This document shows positions 20,500 to 31,110 of a stretch of 64,000 nt of DNA, in pieces. Position 1 is the first letter of the stretch. Each line of letters begins with the position of its first letter. Under the pieces are notes generated by a model. That model did not search any database, was not told where the DNA came from, and was given only the letters and a program-made list of their open reading frames with translations. The position numbers and the translations under genes were made by a program. This stretch comes from Paralithodes platypus (Eukaryota; Arthropoda; Malacostraca; Decapoda; Lithodidae): assembly GCA_032716605.1 (NCBI GenBank), contig CM064572.1, positions 43,264,508-43,328,507 of the forward strand, in the 5' to 3' direction.

Positions 20500-21060
20500 A
20501 CTCCAGTTCGCTAGATAGTAAATAAATGCCGATAATCGCTAGAAAAATACTACAATGTCTATAATATCGCTCTAAAATGGCTCAAATTTCCCACATAAGG
20601 CTAGACTTCATGTCACTAGATGTAAAGATTTGCCGCTAGATTGAAGTAAATACCTCCGATCTAGCGAAAAAGTAGCTAAATTAGCAACACTAGTTGAAAA
20701 GAATTGCCGCTAGATTGAAGTAGGTCAGGTCAGGTGAAGGTATTGAGGGATAAGCCTTTTCAACGGCACCTCATAGCTACTTTCTACTTTTCCTATTTTC
20801 TGAGTGTAGAGAGGGGAGAAGGGGTGTTGGAGAGAGAGGAAGCTGTTGGAGTGGCCTTTGTATGTGTGTTATTAGTCTGTATACGTCGTCGATGTGTCCC
20901 CCGACTGGGTGCAAGCATGTGAAACACGCTAGGATGTATTACCACTAAATGTTCGCCTTGGCTGGGATCGAAGCCAGATCAAGCAGTTTCACACGTGAGT
21001 GTGAATACCTCCGATCTAGCAAAACAGTAACTAAATTGGCAACACTACATCCATTAATTG
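20500..21060 (+). repeat. Repeat with duplicated segments
   Basis: tgccgctagattgaagta occurs at about 20630 and 20706, and aatacctccgatctagc..aaattagcaacacta at about 20649 and 21006. The open frame at 20734-20922 inside it has no family features and is not called. Confidence 0.5.
20936..21008 (-). mobile_element. tRNA-like SINE fragment
   Basis: Reverse complement matches the SINE head at 42268 (cgctcacgtgtgaatctgct..tgacctg-gttcgaacccagc). The B box here is cttcgatcc, degraded. Confidence 0.55.
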
Positions 21061-21269
21061 CCAACCTCCCCCATCTTGTATTGTAACACTTCCAAATTGG
21101 CCAGAGCGAGAGTTATTTATTGTCTAATATTTTCGGGCGTTTGTCAATGGTCATAAACTGTAAAGGTATATTTTTGTGGTGAGACTCCACGGGAGGGGAT
21201 ATGTTCTAGATCTGGTGTGTGTGTATAGTGGCTACGTGGGCTGTACTTGGTGCATGTTTGTGTGTGAAT

Positions 21270-21400
<131 letters not shown>

Positions 21401-21984
21401 ATCTTACATCCTTGCATGTTTCAACCATTTCCCTGTGATATTTCTATGCATATAAAGCAAGCACTTTTTGGTGTCTTTATACATTTAACATCAGTAGAGA
21501 ATATGTAAAATGAAAATTCCTCCATTGTCCTCACAGCTTTTACTGAATATTAGTGTGGCGAGCATTGAACTCGTGCATTTATGTATATATGTGTATTTAT
21601 GTATTGTATATATGTATTGTATGGAGTTATGTATCATATGTATTTATTCCAACGAGAACAGAGAGGGGGACGGAAAACACTTGCATATACATTATTGTAT
21701 TTTTGTAGTATTTAATATTAATGACTTGACATACAAATTATGCCTGTGTTTTCTGAGTTGCCATGTCATTAGTAATATAAATAAACCCTATAAACTCCCT
21801 CCCCCACTCACTCTCTCCCATATATATATATATATATCCATTCATACGCAGACGACTATACCTTACACTACTCAATTACAGTTAAATACAGTTAAAAGGA
21901 CGTCACCGGTACAGAACGGATAAATATTTGAGTCCATTATATATACTGGTACCAGTACCAATATTTGATGTTTTACCCACATTG

Positions 21985-22196
21985 TTAACTCCTTCAGGAT
22001 ATGACGCATTTTAGCAGTTTATTTGACTCTCATTAGACGAGTTTATATAGCTTAAGAAGGATCTGTTGGAATTAAAAGGGTACAGACTATCTCAACCAAC
22101 CCTCTAACTGCCACATACCCTTCCCAATCTGAATAAAGCCGTTAATAATAGCCAGCAAACAGAAAAGAAGTGCGTCATCGATCTTCAAAGGGTAAA
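21985..22196. mobile_element. TTAACCC-family palindromic MITE, diverged
   Basis: ttaactccttcaggatatga..cattagacgag on the left and taatagccagcaaacagaaa..gggtaaag on the right have the family's arm structure. The right terminus has decayed. Confidence 0.6.
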
Positions 22197-22284
22197 GGTT
22201 TTCACTTTCACTTTCCTAATTTTGTGGCCTAGTTATTTTGTGGTGCTAATCTTTGTAATTGAGCGTCTACCAGTAGCAAAAAAC

Positions 22285-22420
22285 AATACTCCCATCCCCC
22301 CTTAACCCGTACTGTACCGTAGGATACAGTAATAAAATTCCCCAGCAGTCCCAAGCATTGTGGCCAAAATGGCAGGAGAGACAACCTTTCCATCTCCAGA
22401 GTGAGGCAAGACTGGCCCTG
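22285..22420 (-). mobile_element. Fragment of a 320-bp TTAACCCC element
   Basis: cgtactgtaccgtaggatac..attgtggccaaaatggcagg is the reverse complement of the right half of the element at 58191-58511. Confidence 0.6.
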
Positions 22421-22722
22421 CCACCAATCAATCAATCAATCAAATTGAGTAGACAGGGGGTTAGGGGGAAGTGGGGATAGGACAAGAAATAGTTGGATGA
22501 AGTGAATTGTAGCAGGAGAAAAAGGTGTCCAGGCTTGACTGGAACTGCCTGAGGGTTTTTCTGGTTTAGCTGCTGAAGAGACTGGCCAGGGCAAGGTCGA
22601 CAGGGGCACGTTCGGGGAGGCTCCTCGCTGGCACGGGTATCATCTGCCATGTCTGGTCGGGGGCGTGTGAGGCTGGGGTGGTGGTGGTGAAGGTGATGGG
22701 TGATGGTGGTGGTGGTGAGTTT

Positions 22723-22962
22723 TTATTTCCTTGGGAGGTCTGGGAAGCCGCGTTTTAGAGCTTCCTCCACTGTTACGCTGCAAGTCACGTAGTTGGTCTT
22801 GGGGTCCTTCGTGTGGAAGTAGCAGTTGCAGCCGTCTCTTTTCCAATTCTCCATACAGTAGGACAGGAATCCGTGGAATTCAGGTATTATGCAGTCCTTG
22901 TAGGCATAGCTCATGGACATGTTGAAGTCTGTTTCGAGGTGTGGATAACAGACTTCCATGAA
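22723..22962 (-). CDS. Candidate terminal exon of a host gene, cysteine-rich
   Basis: A minus-strand frame of 79 residues ending LKRGFPDLPRK-stop, with CYPHLETDF, YAYKDCIIPEFHGFLSYC, RDGCNCYFHTK and NYVTCSVTVEEALKRG. It has six cysteines, balanced composition, no simple repeat, and many third positions are C or G, unlike the AT-rich surroundings. A plausible acceptor (cctcaccaacag) lies just before 22962 in phase 0. Upstream exons would lie at higher coordinates and I cannot identify them. I do not recognise the family. Alternatives are a lone ATG frame from 22959, or a retrocopy. Sequence from 22722 down to about 22440 would be 3' UTR. Confidence 0.45.
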   Translation of the reverse strand, partial: FMEVCYPHLETDFNMSMSYAYKDCIIPEFHGFLSYCMENWKRDGCNCYFHTKDPKTNYVTCSVTVEEALKRGFPDLPRK

Positions 22963-22995
22963 CTGTTGGTGAGGAGTTTTTGGAGTTTTTGCTGA

Positions 22996-23207
22996 TTCGA
23001 TTTTTTCCTGGCGAGCTATAGCGAATATGTAATGCTTAGAAGGAATAGGCCTTCGGCCGGGACAAAATTATCTTGAAAAGGAGTCTCGGTGTTTTTTTTT
23101 TGTTTTTTTTTAATTTAATGGAGGTCTAGGGAGGAAACTAGAAAAAATAATGAATAAATGAAAAAAATGAAAAAATGGACCATAAAGTGAACCATACCCC
23201 CTCTTAA
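22996..23207 (-). mobile_element. TTAAGGGG-family MITE, partial
   Basis: In reverse orientation: gattttttcctggcgagcta, ggccttcggccgggac, atggaggtctagggaggaaa and the end accataccccctcttaa. It lies immediately upstream of the candidate exon. Confidence 0.75.
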
Positions 23208-23419
23208 TATTAGTGGCATATATGAGGTATCCAAGGGGGGGGGGGGATTAATCAAGTAGGAGGGAGAATCTATTAGTTGAAAGGGTGGCGGAAATGATCG
23301 AAGTAATTGGTAGGCAAGCAATGGTCCTTGTTGACAAAGTGAGAGTGGTGGAGGGAGTAGGGATAATTTGTATGGGGCTCCCTTATTCCCAAGGCCATAG
23401 CAGTAGCATAGCAATGGTG

Positions 23420-23581
23420 GTTGGCTGAGCAACGGGTGAGCGAGATAGTAGAATCGTAGTGAAAGATATAGCCCCATTTGTTTTGAGATTTGAGACGTTA
23501 GCCCCATTAGTTGTTAAGACATTTCACCCAATTTCGGTCAAGGAAGAAGGGGGACCATAAAAACAGCCCATCTCCCCTTAA
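23420..23581. mobile_element. TTAAGGGG-family MITE, rearranged partial copy
   Basis: gccccatttgttttgagatt reads in reverse orientation, but the right end cagcccatctccccttaa reads as a forward terminus, so the copy is internally inverted or chimeric. 23208-23419 between the two partial copies includes a G run (about 23240) and no gene. Confidence 0.55.
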
Positions 23582-23683
23582 AATCAGAGTTTCGGCTTCC
23601 TTGTACTATATCCGCAGCTGTAAATTATATTGGACTCGATTGAAGACAGAAACAACAGGTAACCGGTGGAATAGTGGTCTAAT

Positions 23684-23901
23684 TTAATCCCTACTGTACC
23701 GGCGACGTCTTTTAAATTCTATTCTAGCTATATCTAGACGATATTGTGCAGAATAATAAGGGTCTGTGGTAGTAAAAAGGCCTAGGGTGAAGTGAGATAG
23801 TCTGAAACCTGTTAATTGCTGGGATCCCTATTTAAACTGAATAAATTTGTCTAACAGTAGCCAGAATCAAGTGAAAAGGACGTCTGTACTGTACGGGTTA
23901 A
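23684..23901. mobile_element. TTAACCC-family palindromic MITE
   Basis: ttaatccctactgtaccggc on the left, aaaggacgtctgtactgtac then gggttaa on the right. 218 bp with arm complementarity like 14439-14652. Confidence 0.8.
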
Positions 23902-23919
23902 CCAGCAAATGGGCTGTAA

Positions 23920-24025
23920 ATCTCAACATCTATTCCCTGGCTTACTCTTCAAAAATGGCAGAACTAATGCCTCAATTACGCCAGTGTTTTGCTAGTTATA
24001 GAGGTTAATGTTCAGGAACTTTTGA
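23920..24025 (+). repeat. Palindromic repeat copy showing the unoccupied Harbinger site
   Basis: agaactaatgcctcaattac then gccagtgttttgctagttat corresponds to the two flanks of the Harbinger element (gcctcgatta on the left, ttacgctagtt on the right) with a single TTA. Confidence 0.8.
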
Positions 24026-24140
24026 TGGCATCAACTCAGCCAGACCACCACACAGATCACTACTTGCCCAACTCGACATTAGTATAGCCTTCTATGCCAT
24101 CCCCCGCCACAACCTAACAAACAAAATCTACAACACAAAC

Positions 24141-25325
24141 ATGCACAACAACACAAAAAGGTGGCTGGCTAACTTCATAGCAGGCAGATGTACACACGTA
24201 TCTTTTGCCGGTCAGTCATCTAGCATCAGAAATTTCCCAAACGGAGTCCCGCAAGGATCCGTCCTGTCGCCCGCACTCTTTAATCTGTACATGCATGATA
24301 TAAATACACCCCAAATAAACATAGCCTCCTACGCAGACGACATAGCACTCACATGCACACACAAAGACCCAGCCACAGCAACAAGTCTCCTTCAACCCTA
24401 TCTCAACACATTACATGACTGGTGCACTACAAACAGACTTAATTTAGCCCCAGCCAAATCCACTGCATCCCTCCTCACAAGCTGGACACGAGATCACGCA
24501 TACTCCCCGCAACTCACCATAAACAACATACCCGTAACACACACACACTCACCCAAAGTCCTAGGAGTAACATATGATACTCAAATGACATTCAAACAGC
24601 ACACCACAAACATTAAAAAGAAACTGACAACCAGACATAACGCCCTCAGGTCACTTGCCCACACAAAATGTGGACACAACAAAGAAACCACCACCACAGC
24701 TTACAAACAATACATAAAATCAGTGATGGAATACGGAAGCCCGGCCTGGGGTTCTAACCTAGCTGAAACACATCATACGACCTTACAGACTATTCAAAAT
24801 AAAGCCCTAAAAATCATCATAGGCTGCACAGCTACTCCACCTACAGATCCCCTACATCAAGAAACCAAAGTCCTCAAAGTCAAAGACCATCTGGACATGA
24901 GAGGCACTCAATTCCTGGCAGCAGCCTCCACGAACCAACACCACCCACTACACTACATGGCAACACATCCACAGACACCAAGAAATATTGAAACAACACC
25001 CAGCACACGCTATCACACACAAATACTATATTCTCTCCCTCCCTGCCCACCCCAAACCAGCTTCCAGAAGCACATCCATACTCATATCTCTCGCCGTTCC
25101 ATCCACTCACTCATAGACAACACGCAGCTGCAGGCACGACCTCCCGAAATCCATCCTTCTGAATCCTCCCTTCCTCGCGAGGACAGAGTCCACCTGGCCA
25201 GGCTGAGATGCGGACACCATCCAGCCCTTCTGAGCTATCAGAAGAGACTGGATGACTCCGTCGTCGACTCCTGCCAAGGTTGTAACACAGCACCCCATAC
25301 TATTAACCCTTTCACGCTCATATGA
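24141..25325 (+). pseudogene. LINE E reverse transcriptase (Jockey-superfamily-like)
   Basis: Upstream in frame, LDISIAFYAIPRHNL is RT motif A, but the second catalytic Asp (expected AFD) is Tyr, so the enzyme is probably dead. Then KRWLANFIAGR, GVPQGSVLSPALFNLYMHD (motif B) and ASYADDIAL (motif C) follow; thumb and C-terminus include VMEYGSPAWGSN, IQNKALKIIIG and HLARLRCGHHPALLSYQ. The last residues before the stop are MITE-encoded. The ATG at 24141 is internal to the domain and not a genuine start. Confidence 0.75.
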
Positions 25326-25537
25326 CGCAGAGGTTGCCAAATTAGCAATAAGAAATAGAGTTCTCTCACTCTTATAATTACCTCTCCAAAATTAGTTTTC
25401 TGCCCACAGCTAACTCAAAGACAACTGCAGAGGTTGAAGTAACTAAACTAAAGGTTTCTAAATACCCCTGATGGTAACAAAGGCTTTAAAGTATCCCTAA
25501 TAGGCTCAAAATCGCGTCATATGTCGGAGAGGGTTAA
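25303..25537. mobile_element. TTAACCCT-family MITE inside LINE E
   Basis: 235 bp, TTAACCCTTTCACGCTCATA on the left and tatgtcggagagggttaa on the right, with TTAA at both ends. Removing it with one TTAA restores the LINE E frame, so the target duplication is exactly TTAA. Relatives lie at 61404-61616 and 62288-62516, sharing ttttctgcccacagctaact and acaactgcagaggttgaagt. Confidence 0.9.
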
Positions 25538-25699
25538 ACACATTATAGAAAACTGCATTTCACACAACCACTTACACCAATAACACAATCTACACTCCTT
25601 GAGAGCTCTGTGGGAAAGCCCAACCATGGCCATGGCCTTCCTTAGACCACGGGGCTGTTCGGCCAGGCAGCTTAGGGAACAACAACAACAACCAGAAAC

Positions 25700-25848
25700 T
25701 TTTAACAATACCCTGTTCCATATAGGTTGGCCAGAAATCGTGAACCATTAACCCCTGTAACTCAAAGGGCTCGAGCAAATGGGCTGTAAATTTCAACATC
25801 TATTCCCTGGCGGCTTACTCCTCAATAATTACAGAACTATTGCCTCGA
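25700..25848 (+). mobile_element. Palindromic MITE, left half (target of Harbinger)
   Basis: ataccctgttccatataggt..gaaatcgtgaaccattaacc is complementary to the right flank beyond the Harbinger (ttatagaggttaatgttcag..catatttggaacaggatata, 31160-31232). The Harbinger therefore landed in the middle of a palindromic element. Confidence 0.7.
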
Positions 25849-25851
25849 TTA
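25849..25851. repeat. TTA target-site duplication, left
   Basis: TTA before TGGTGGG. Its partner is at 31157-31159. TWA-type 3-bp duplications are the rule for PIF/Harbinger. Confidence 0.9.
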
Positions 25852-25897
25852 TGGTGGGTTCACACATTCACGTATATTGCTCCCGTCAGCTCCCGTC
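25852..25897 (+). repeat. Harbinger left terminal inverted repeat
   Basis: TGGTGGGTTCACACATTCAC continuing GTATATTGCTCCCGTCAGCT then CCCGTC. It differs from the right end at positions 8 and 10 only. Confidence 0.93.
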
Positions 25898-26327
25898 CGG
25901 CGTATCGCAAAGCCGCGAGTAGTTTCTGCCGTTGAACGCCCGTTCTTCCACGTCTATTGCACTTCCCGACAGACGTAGCGTAACGGGGCCAGTGTTACGT
26001 CAGACGTAATGGAGTCGTATTGAACTACGTACGTGTTTGCGACGTGCGTAGGCATAGCCCCGTTCGACCTCATGGGCTGCCCGATTTGCGGGAACACAGG
26101 CCACGCCCATGCCACACCCCCACAAGACCGGCGTAGCTGAGGCCGCACGTCTTGGGATTTGTTAGGTCGTACCTGGACCGGTTCCGGCCAATCGTAGGCA
26201 CACCCCGTCTGACCAAACACAGACAAAGACAGTCTTTGTCAACCACGTCTGTCGGGGTTGCTATCTGGGAAGTACAAAAGGGCATGAATGGCCACACCTT
26301 TCCCATTCCCACTCATTCCTCTGCACC

Positions 26328-27688
26328 ATGAACAACATCACGGAATTCATCCTGGAGGAGTTCAAATATGTGAACTCCTTAATCAAACCGGAGATTAGGC
26401 ATAACACGCGGCTCATACAATGCATCATTGCCTACATAGATGTCTTAAAACTACTTGCAATAGCAAACTCCATCCATCAAGAGGAACAAGAGAAGAAGAA
26501 GGAAAGGACCAAGAGGACAGTGTGGGTGTGGCCATATCTACAACGGAGGCCTGAACATGGCCATTATGAGAACCTCATGCAAGAGTTGGCAAGAGAATGT
26601 CCACTACTGTACAAGAACTTCACCCGGGTAGACAAAAAACTATTTGATGAGATTGTGGAACGTGTCACACCCATCATTCAGAGGAAACCTACGTTCTGGC
26701 GAAAACCCATTCCTCCTGGGCTGCGGGTGGCCATCACCCTACGTTTCCTCGCTACGGGTGATTCGTATAAGAGCCTGCAATACAACTTTCGTGTTGCCCA
26801 CAACACCATCAGCCAAATTGGTCAAGACACATGCCAGGCCATCATCTCTGTCTACGGAGATCAGGAGCTCAAAACGCCACAATCGCCTGATGAATGGAAG
26901 GAGGTTGCCAGCGGCTTTGAGGAACGATGGAACCTGCCGCATTGTGTGGGAGCCATTGATGGCAAACACATACGGATCCGCAACCCCTCCTTTGGTGGCA
27001 CATATTACTTCAACTACAAGAAGTTTTTTTCCATTGTCCTGTTGGCAATTGTTGACTCAAACTACAAATTCATCTACGTCGACGTTGGGGCCATAGGATC
27101 AGAGTCTGATGGTGGTGGCTTTGCACACACCCCTCTGTGTAAGTTGGTTGAAACACAGACTGCCGAACTGCCCCCCCCCCCCCCCCCGAGGTCATCTCTA
27201 CCGATCACAATGGACCACCCACGGACTACTTCTTAGTAGGGGATGATGCATTCCCTCTGCGCCCCTACATGATGAAGCCCTACCCCCAACGATTCCTCTC
27301 GAAACCTGAACGGATCTACAACTACAGACTCAGAAGGGGCCGCCGGGTGGTAGAGAACGCCTTTGGCATTCTTGCTAACTGCTTCCGGGTTTTGCACACT
27401 CCAATATCTATGAAACCTGAGCGTGCAGAGGTTGTTGTGTTGGCCTCATGCATTCTGCACAACATCCTACGAGGACGAAACCCACCCCGAGCAGAGGTAG
27501 ATCAAGAGGACCCAGACACCCACGAACTCATACCTGGCCTCTGGAGGACTGACCCACCTGTAGGAAGGAACATACCCCCTGGGGCCCGCAACACTGCAAC
27601 CAGGCTTGCCAAGGAGCAACGGGACTACCTCAAGACATACTTCTCTTCCCCTCAAGGATCTGTGGGTTGGCAGGATGACCGTATTTAG
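26328..27688 (+). CDS. Harbinger DDE transposase (frameshift at a C run)
   Basis: ATG at 26328 in a good context (gcaccATGa). An N-terminal helical region leads to RRPEHGHYENLMQELA, then KPTFWRKPIPPGLRVAIT and FLATGDSYKSLQYNF with a helix-turn-helix (VAHNTISQIGQ). The DDE triad: Asp in VGAIDGKHIRIR (residue ~210), Asp in FIYVDVGAIG (~251), Glu in RRVVENAFGIL after the frameshift. The frame breaks at 27171-27187, seventeen C; one more C (or two fewer) joins it to the frame that ends at 27688. Homopolymer length is a common sequencing or slippage error, so the gene may be intact in the animal. It catalyses excision and TTA-targeted insertion with the MADF partner. Total about 453 residues, normal for the family. 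Confidence 0.9.
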
Positions 27689-28197
27689 GTGAGTGAGGTT
27701 TTCCCCTGTTTATTTTTTATTTTTCTGTATATTTCAGTTTCATCTTAAAGTTTTGTTATAGAGTTTTTGCCAGTTTGGTAAGTATTGTAGTTTTATAAGT
27801 TACTTTTGATGTTTTGTAAAGTTTGTAGGATTTTCCATATATTTTGTATTGTATATTTTCAATTTTCCTTTAAGTACTTTAATAGTTCCCTGCTTACTTT
27901 ATCTTTATCTTTTAGTGTTATATTTCAATCACGTTGTTAATTGTTTCAATGTTTCATTTCTTTTGTACTGTTTATTTTATTTTATTTTTCATGATTTTTC
28001 ATATTTATTATTAACCATATTATCAGTATTTTTTTTCTCAATTAGTCTTTTCTTTTTTATTACCTTCAGGATATATTTCATTTGTCATCTTATTAATAAA
28101 TACTTTAGCTACAAAATTGGAATTATAAACACACACGTCATCACAATTTTTATTTTTTATTTTTAATACATCTTTCATTATAAAATATATCATAAAA
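27689..28197. other. AT-rich convergent 3' region of the Harbinger
   Basis: T-rich, with an AATAAA near 28094 for the plus-strand gene and AATAAA complements (tttatt) near 27970 and 28150 for the minus-strand gene. The 105-residue hydrophobic frame here is AT-rich noise. Confidence 0.6.
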
Positions 28198-30321
28198 TTA
28201 TAACATCTTTGGGGTCTCCAGGCTGGGTTGTTTCTTGGGGGTCTCCAGGGTCTGTTGGGGATCAATATTTGGTGCCGGCGTAGCTGGGTTCGAAGGTGCA
28301 GGTGAGGATGCAGCCAGATAGTTTTCTAAGTTGAAGCTTGTGTTCCCAAGCCCAAACTGGGAGCTCAACTGCGAGAGGTCTAAGTGCGTTGGTGTGGAGG
28401 CAGTAGGTGGGTGGAATGTGGCAGGGGGTGTTGCCGACTGGGGCGGCCGCATCATCAACGATTGCAGTATTGCAACCTGGTGTGCAGGTAGCACGTAGGT
28501 AGGAGCAGGCATTGGCAACACTGATTGAGGCAGTGTGATTGTCTGAGTGCCCTGGTACATCACAGTAGCGGTTGGTTGAGGTTGAGGTGGTTGTGGTTGA
28601 GGTTGAGGTTGTGGCGCCGGAATGACATAATTTCTTATGGCATGCAGCATGAGGTCCGGACCAACACTGGTGACTCCCTCCTCAAAGGCAGTCTTGAACC
28701 TGTGGAGGGCTGCCATGAGCTCACTCTTGAATGGAGTTCTAAACTTTGCCGGCAACCCCACACAGTCCTTTGCCATGACATCCATGGAGGCGCGCCAATA
28801 CTGGAGTTCGGGGTCCTCCACCAAATCAGCCACCCCAGCCAGGTTCTGCCGCACCTGCTCCGCAGTGGCAAGGACCTGGTAAGGGAACAAGGAACAAGAG
28901 AACATTAAACACACGAAACATAACATATTTCAATAAATAACCAATTATGAATGTTTACAAATAAAATTATGTGGTATTCTAGGAAGCCTAAAATCTTCAA
29001 AGTTATTGTTTCCATTATGGAAAAAAGAGAAGATTTACACGTTACACAACACACGAAACATAACATATGTCAATAATGAACAAATTATGAATGTTAACAA
29101 ATAAAATTATGTGGTATTCTGGGAAGCCTAAAATCGTCAAAGTTATTGTTTCCATTATGGAAAAAGAGAAGATTTACACGTTACACAACACACGAAACAT
29201 AACATATGTCAATAATGAACCAATTATGAATGTTAACAAATAAAATTATGTGGTATTCTGGGAAGCCAATATGTTGAAAGTTATTGTTGCTATTATGAAA
29301 CTAATATTTCCTCTACTCACTTGCTCCAGGGTTCCGGTTCCGTGGGTTGCAGGAACAGCACCACGAGGCTTCCCCTGCTTCGCCCTCCGCGGAAGCATGG
29401 AGATGGCTGGGGTGGTGTTCTCCTGACTGCCGGCTGCTTGGTCTTCCTCATCGGCGTCTGCTGGGGCGGGGTCATCAGGCAGAGGACCACACACAGGAGA
29501 AGGTTCGGCAGCTTGGGCAGCAGACTGTTGAGACATGAATGTATAATTAGTAACATGTAAATTATTTATGAACTGTTAAATACCAATCAACATAACCATT
29601 CATCTTTGTAACCTTTAAATAAAATTAATAAACTGCTTTGTGTTATTATGCGTTTCATTAACAAAAATGTAAGGTAATTATAAAATTAAGTGAACAAGAT
29701 AATTTTACAAAAATAAAGGCACCATTATAAGCAAAATATTTCAGAAAAAGATAAATCGTGTCCTGAGGACGCAAAAACTCTTGGCTTGCTATCGCTCGCC
29801 AGGAAAGTATTGATGTTGTTGACGAATTAATAGTGAAAGTGTTGGGAAACAAGCAAATATAAACGTACCTGAGGCATACCCAGATTCCGGGGCTTCTTCT
29901 GTCGCACGATGTGGGGCTTGAGGAACTGGAACATGGTCAGTATCCACTTCTCCCTCTCAGTCAACCTCTTGGCCCCCTCACCACTCTTGTCCTTGGTGAG
30001 CCTGCCAAACTTGGAGCGGAGAGAGGTGAACCAGCTTAACAATTCCGAGGCGGTGATGGGGGGGTCCAGACTGGCTGCCTTCTCCGCCCAAACATGGTCG
30101 ATGTGCTCCTTCTCTTTGTGGCGGTTATCACCCTTATCATACAGATAAGGCACATCCTGCTCCAGCCAGTCTCCCAACATACGCTCCTGCGCCTCCGTCA
30201 GGATAATGTTGGTGCTCTTCCGGCGCCGTTTTATTGGTTGTGTTGGCTGTTCCTGTCCCTGTTCCTGGTCAACTTCGTCGGGGTTTTCCTCACTTTCATC
30301 AACGTCCAACACCTCCATCAT
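28198..30321 (-). CDS. Harbinger MADF/Myb-like DNA-binding protein, three exons
   Basis: Gene model join(28198..28875, 29321..29524, 29869..30321) on the minus strand, 444 residues. Exon 1 (151 codons) carries an acidic start, a basic KRRRK block and a MADF-like domain (MLGDWLEQDVPYLYDKG, EKEHIDHVWAEKA, LLSWFTSLRSKFGRL). Exon 2 (68 codons) is acidic/Ala-rich with MLPRRAKQGKPRG. Exon 3 (225 codons) has EQVRQNLAGVADLVEDPELQ then a Gln/Pro-rich tail with PQPQPQ repeats. Donors CAG|GTACGT and CAA|GTGAGT and acceptors CAACAG| and TACCAG| are canonical, and all junctions are phase 0. Harbinger partner proteins bind DNA and help bring the transposase to the nucleus. A frame extending N-terminally to about 30540 may be the true start. 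Confidence 0.8.
28911..29290. repeat. ~140-bp tandem repeat in intron 2 of the MADF gene
   Basis: acacgaaacataacatat starts at 28911, 29051 and 29190, giving periods of 140 and 139 bp and about 2.7 copies with few differences. The repeat body includes ataaaattatgtggtattct. Confidence 0.9.
29783..29816 (+). repeat. TTAAGGGG-MITE core fragment in intron 1
   Basis: ggcttgctatcgctcgccag followed by gaaagtattgat matches the MITE core (ggctcgctatcgctcgccag..gaaaaaatcgac). Either a relic insertion inside the Harbinger or a sequence shared by the two families. Confidence 0.55.
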
Positions 30322-30377
30322 CGTCGGGTATATTCATTAACACTTCACCGTCAGAGGGGTTAATCGGCGAGGTTCCA

Positions 30378-30515
30378 GACAACGAGGGAACAGGCGGTGA
30401 GGTTGCAGAGGTCGAGGGGACAGGCGGTGAGGTTGCAGAGGTCAAGGGGACAGGCGAGGTTGCAGGCGTCAAGGGGACAGGCGAGGTTGCAGGCGTGGGG
30501 CCAGGTGGTGAGATT
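30378..30515 (-). repeat. Coding minisatellite, Pro/Ser/Thr-rich
   Basis: About four to five units of 27-33 bp based on gaggttgcaggcgtcaaggg. On the minus strand they read SATSPPVP/TPATSPVPL repeats in a frame that overlaps the MADF gene start. The unit length is a multiple of three, so the reading frame is maintained. Confidence 0.7.
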
Positions 30516-31110
30516 GAAGACGTCTTCTTCATACTTCTCTTGGTAGCCTTGGTAGCTATGGTGACAGGGCAGGACAGGGCAGCGTGCAGAGGGTGGCAGG
30601 GTGGCAGAGTAGCAGGGATGGTGGTGGTCGTCGTGGTGTGGTGTGAGGTATGACGGCAGTCACTCCCGCTGTCCCTATATACCCCCCCGTACGACATTGC
30701 CGCGTCTTCCCGGCAACACGCAGTGCGGCGGCGTTGCCAAACGAACGCATACTTCCACGTTCGACGAGAACTTTCTACGATTGACGAGAGCAGCTCTCGT
30801 CTGACGGGGTAGCTGCTACGTCTGCCGAGGCTGCTCTGGTCAGACGGCCGTGGTGGCCAGGTCGGTCGTAAGTTTTCCCGTCTTTTGACATACGTGAGGG
30901 CGAGCCACGTTCTTGATTCAACTCGAATCAACAACCGCGCGGCCTTGGCCGCACCCACAACATTCCCGACCCAAGTGGGCTACTCGTTTCTCCTCGCGCC
31001 ATGCGTGAGTACCCCCCCGACTGGCCGTAATTTAATTTACGTTTTGTTTATTATGCCATTACGTTTTACGTAATCGGTTGCCAACTACCAATATACCTTC
31101 GTTTACAACA

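Larger units (their letters stand above)
24036..25690 (+). mobile_element. Non-LTR retrotransposon (LINE E), RT region and 3' end
   Basis: The frame is open from about 24036 and the RT runs through a MITE at 25303-25537. Left of the MITE it ends CQGCNTAPHTI; right of it, it continues in frame as KHIIENCISHNHLHQ. The 3' part is tcggccaggcagcttaggga followed by a (CAA)n tail at about 25680. This 3' tail is shared by repeats at 17240, 44340, 51580 and 59018. Confidence 0.75.

Noticed and set aside
22432..22650. 72-codon frame downstream of the cysteine-rich exon
   Set aside because: Pro/Gln/Leu-rich with no conserved features; more likely 3' UTR of the candidate exon.
27849..28166. 105-codon hydrophobic frame resembling a membrane protein
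   Set aside because: Phe/Tyr/Ile-rich translation of the T-rich convergent 3' UTR of the Harbinger.
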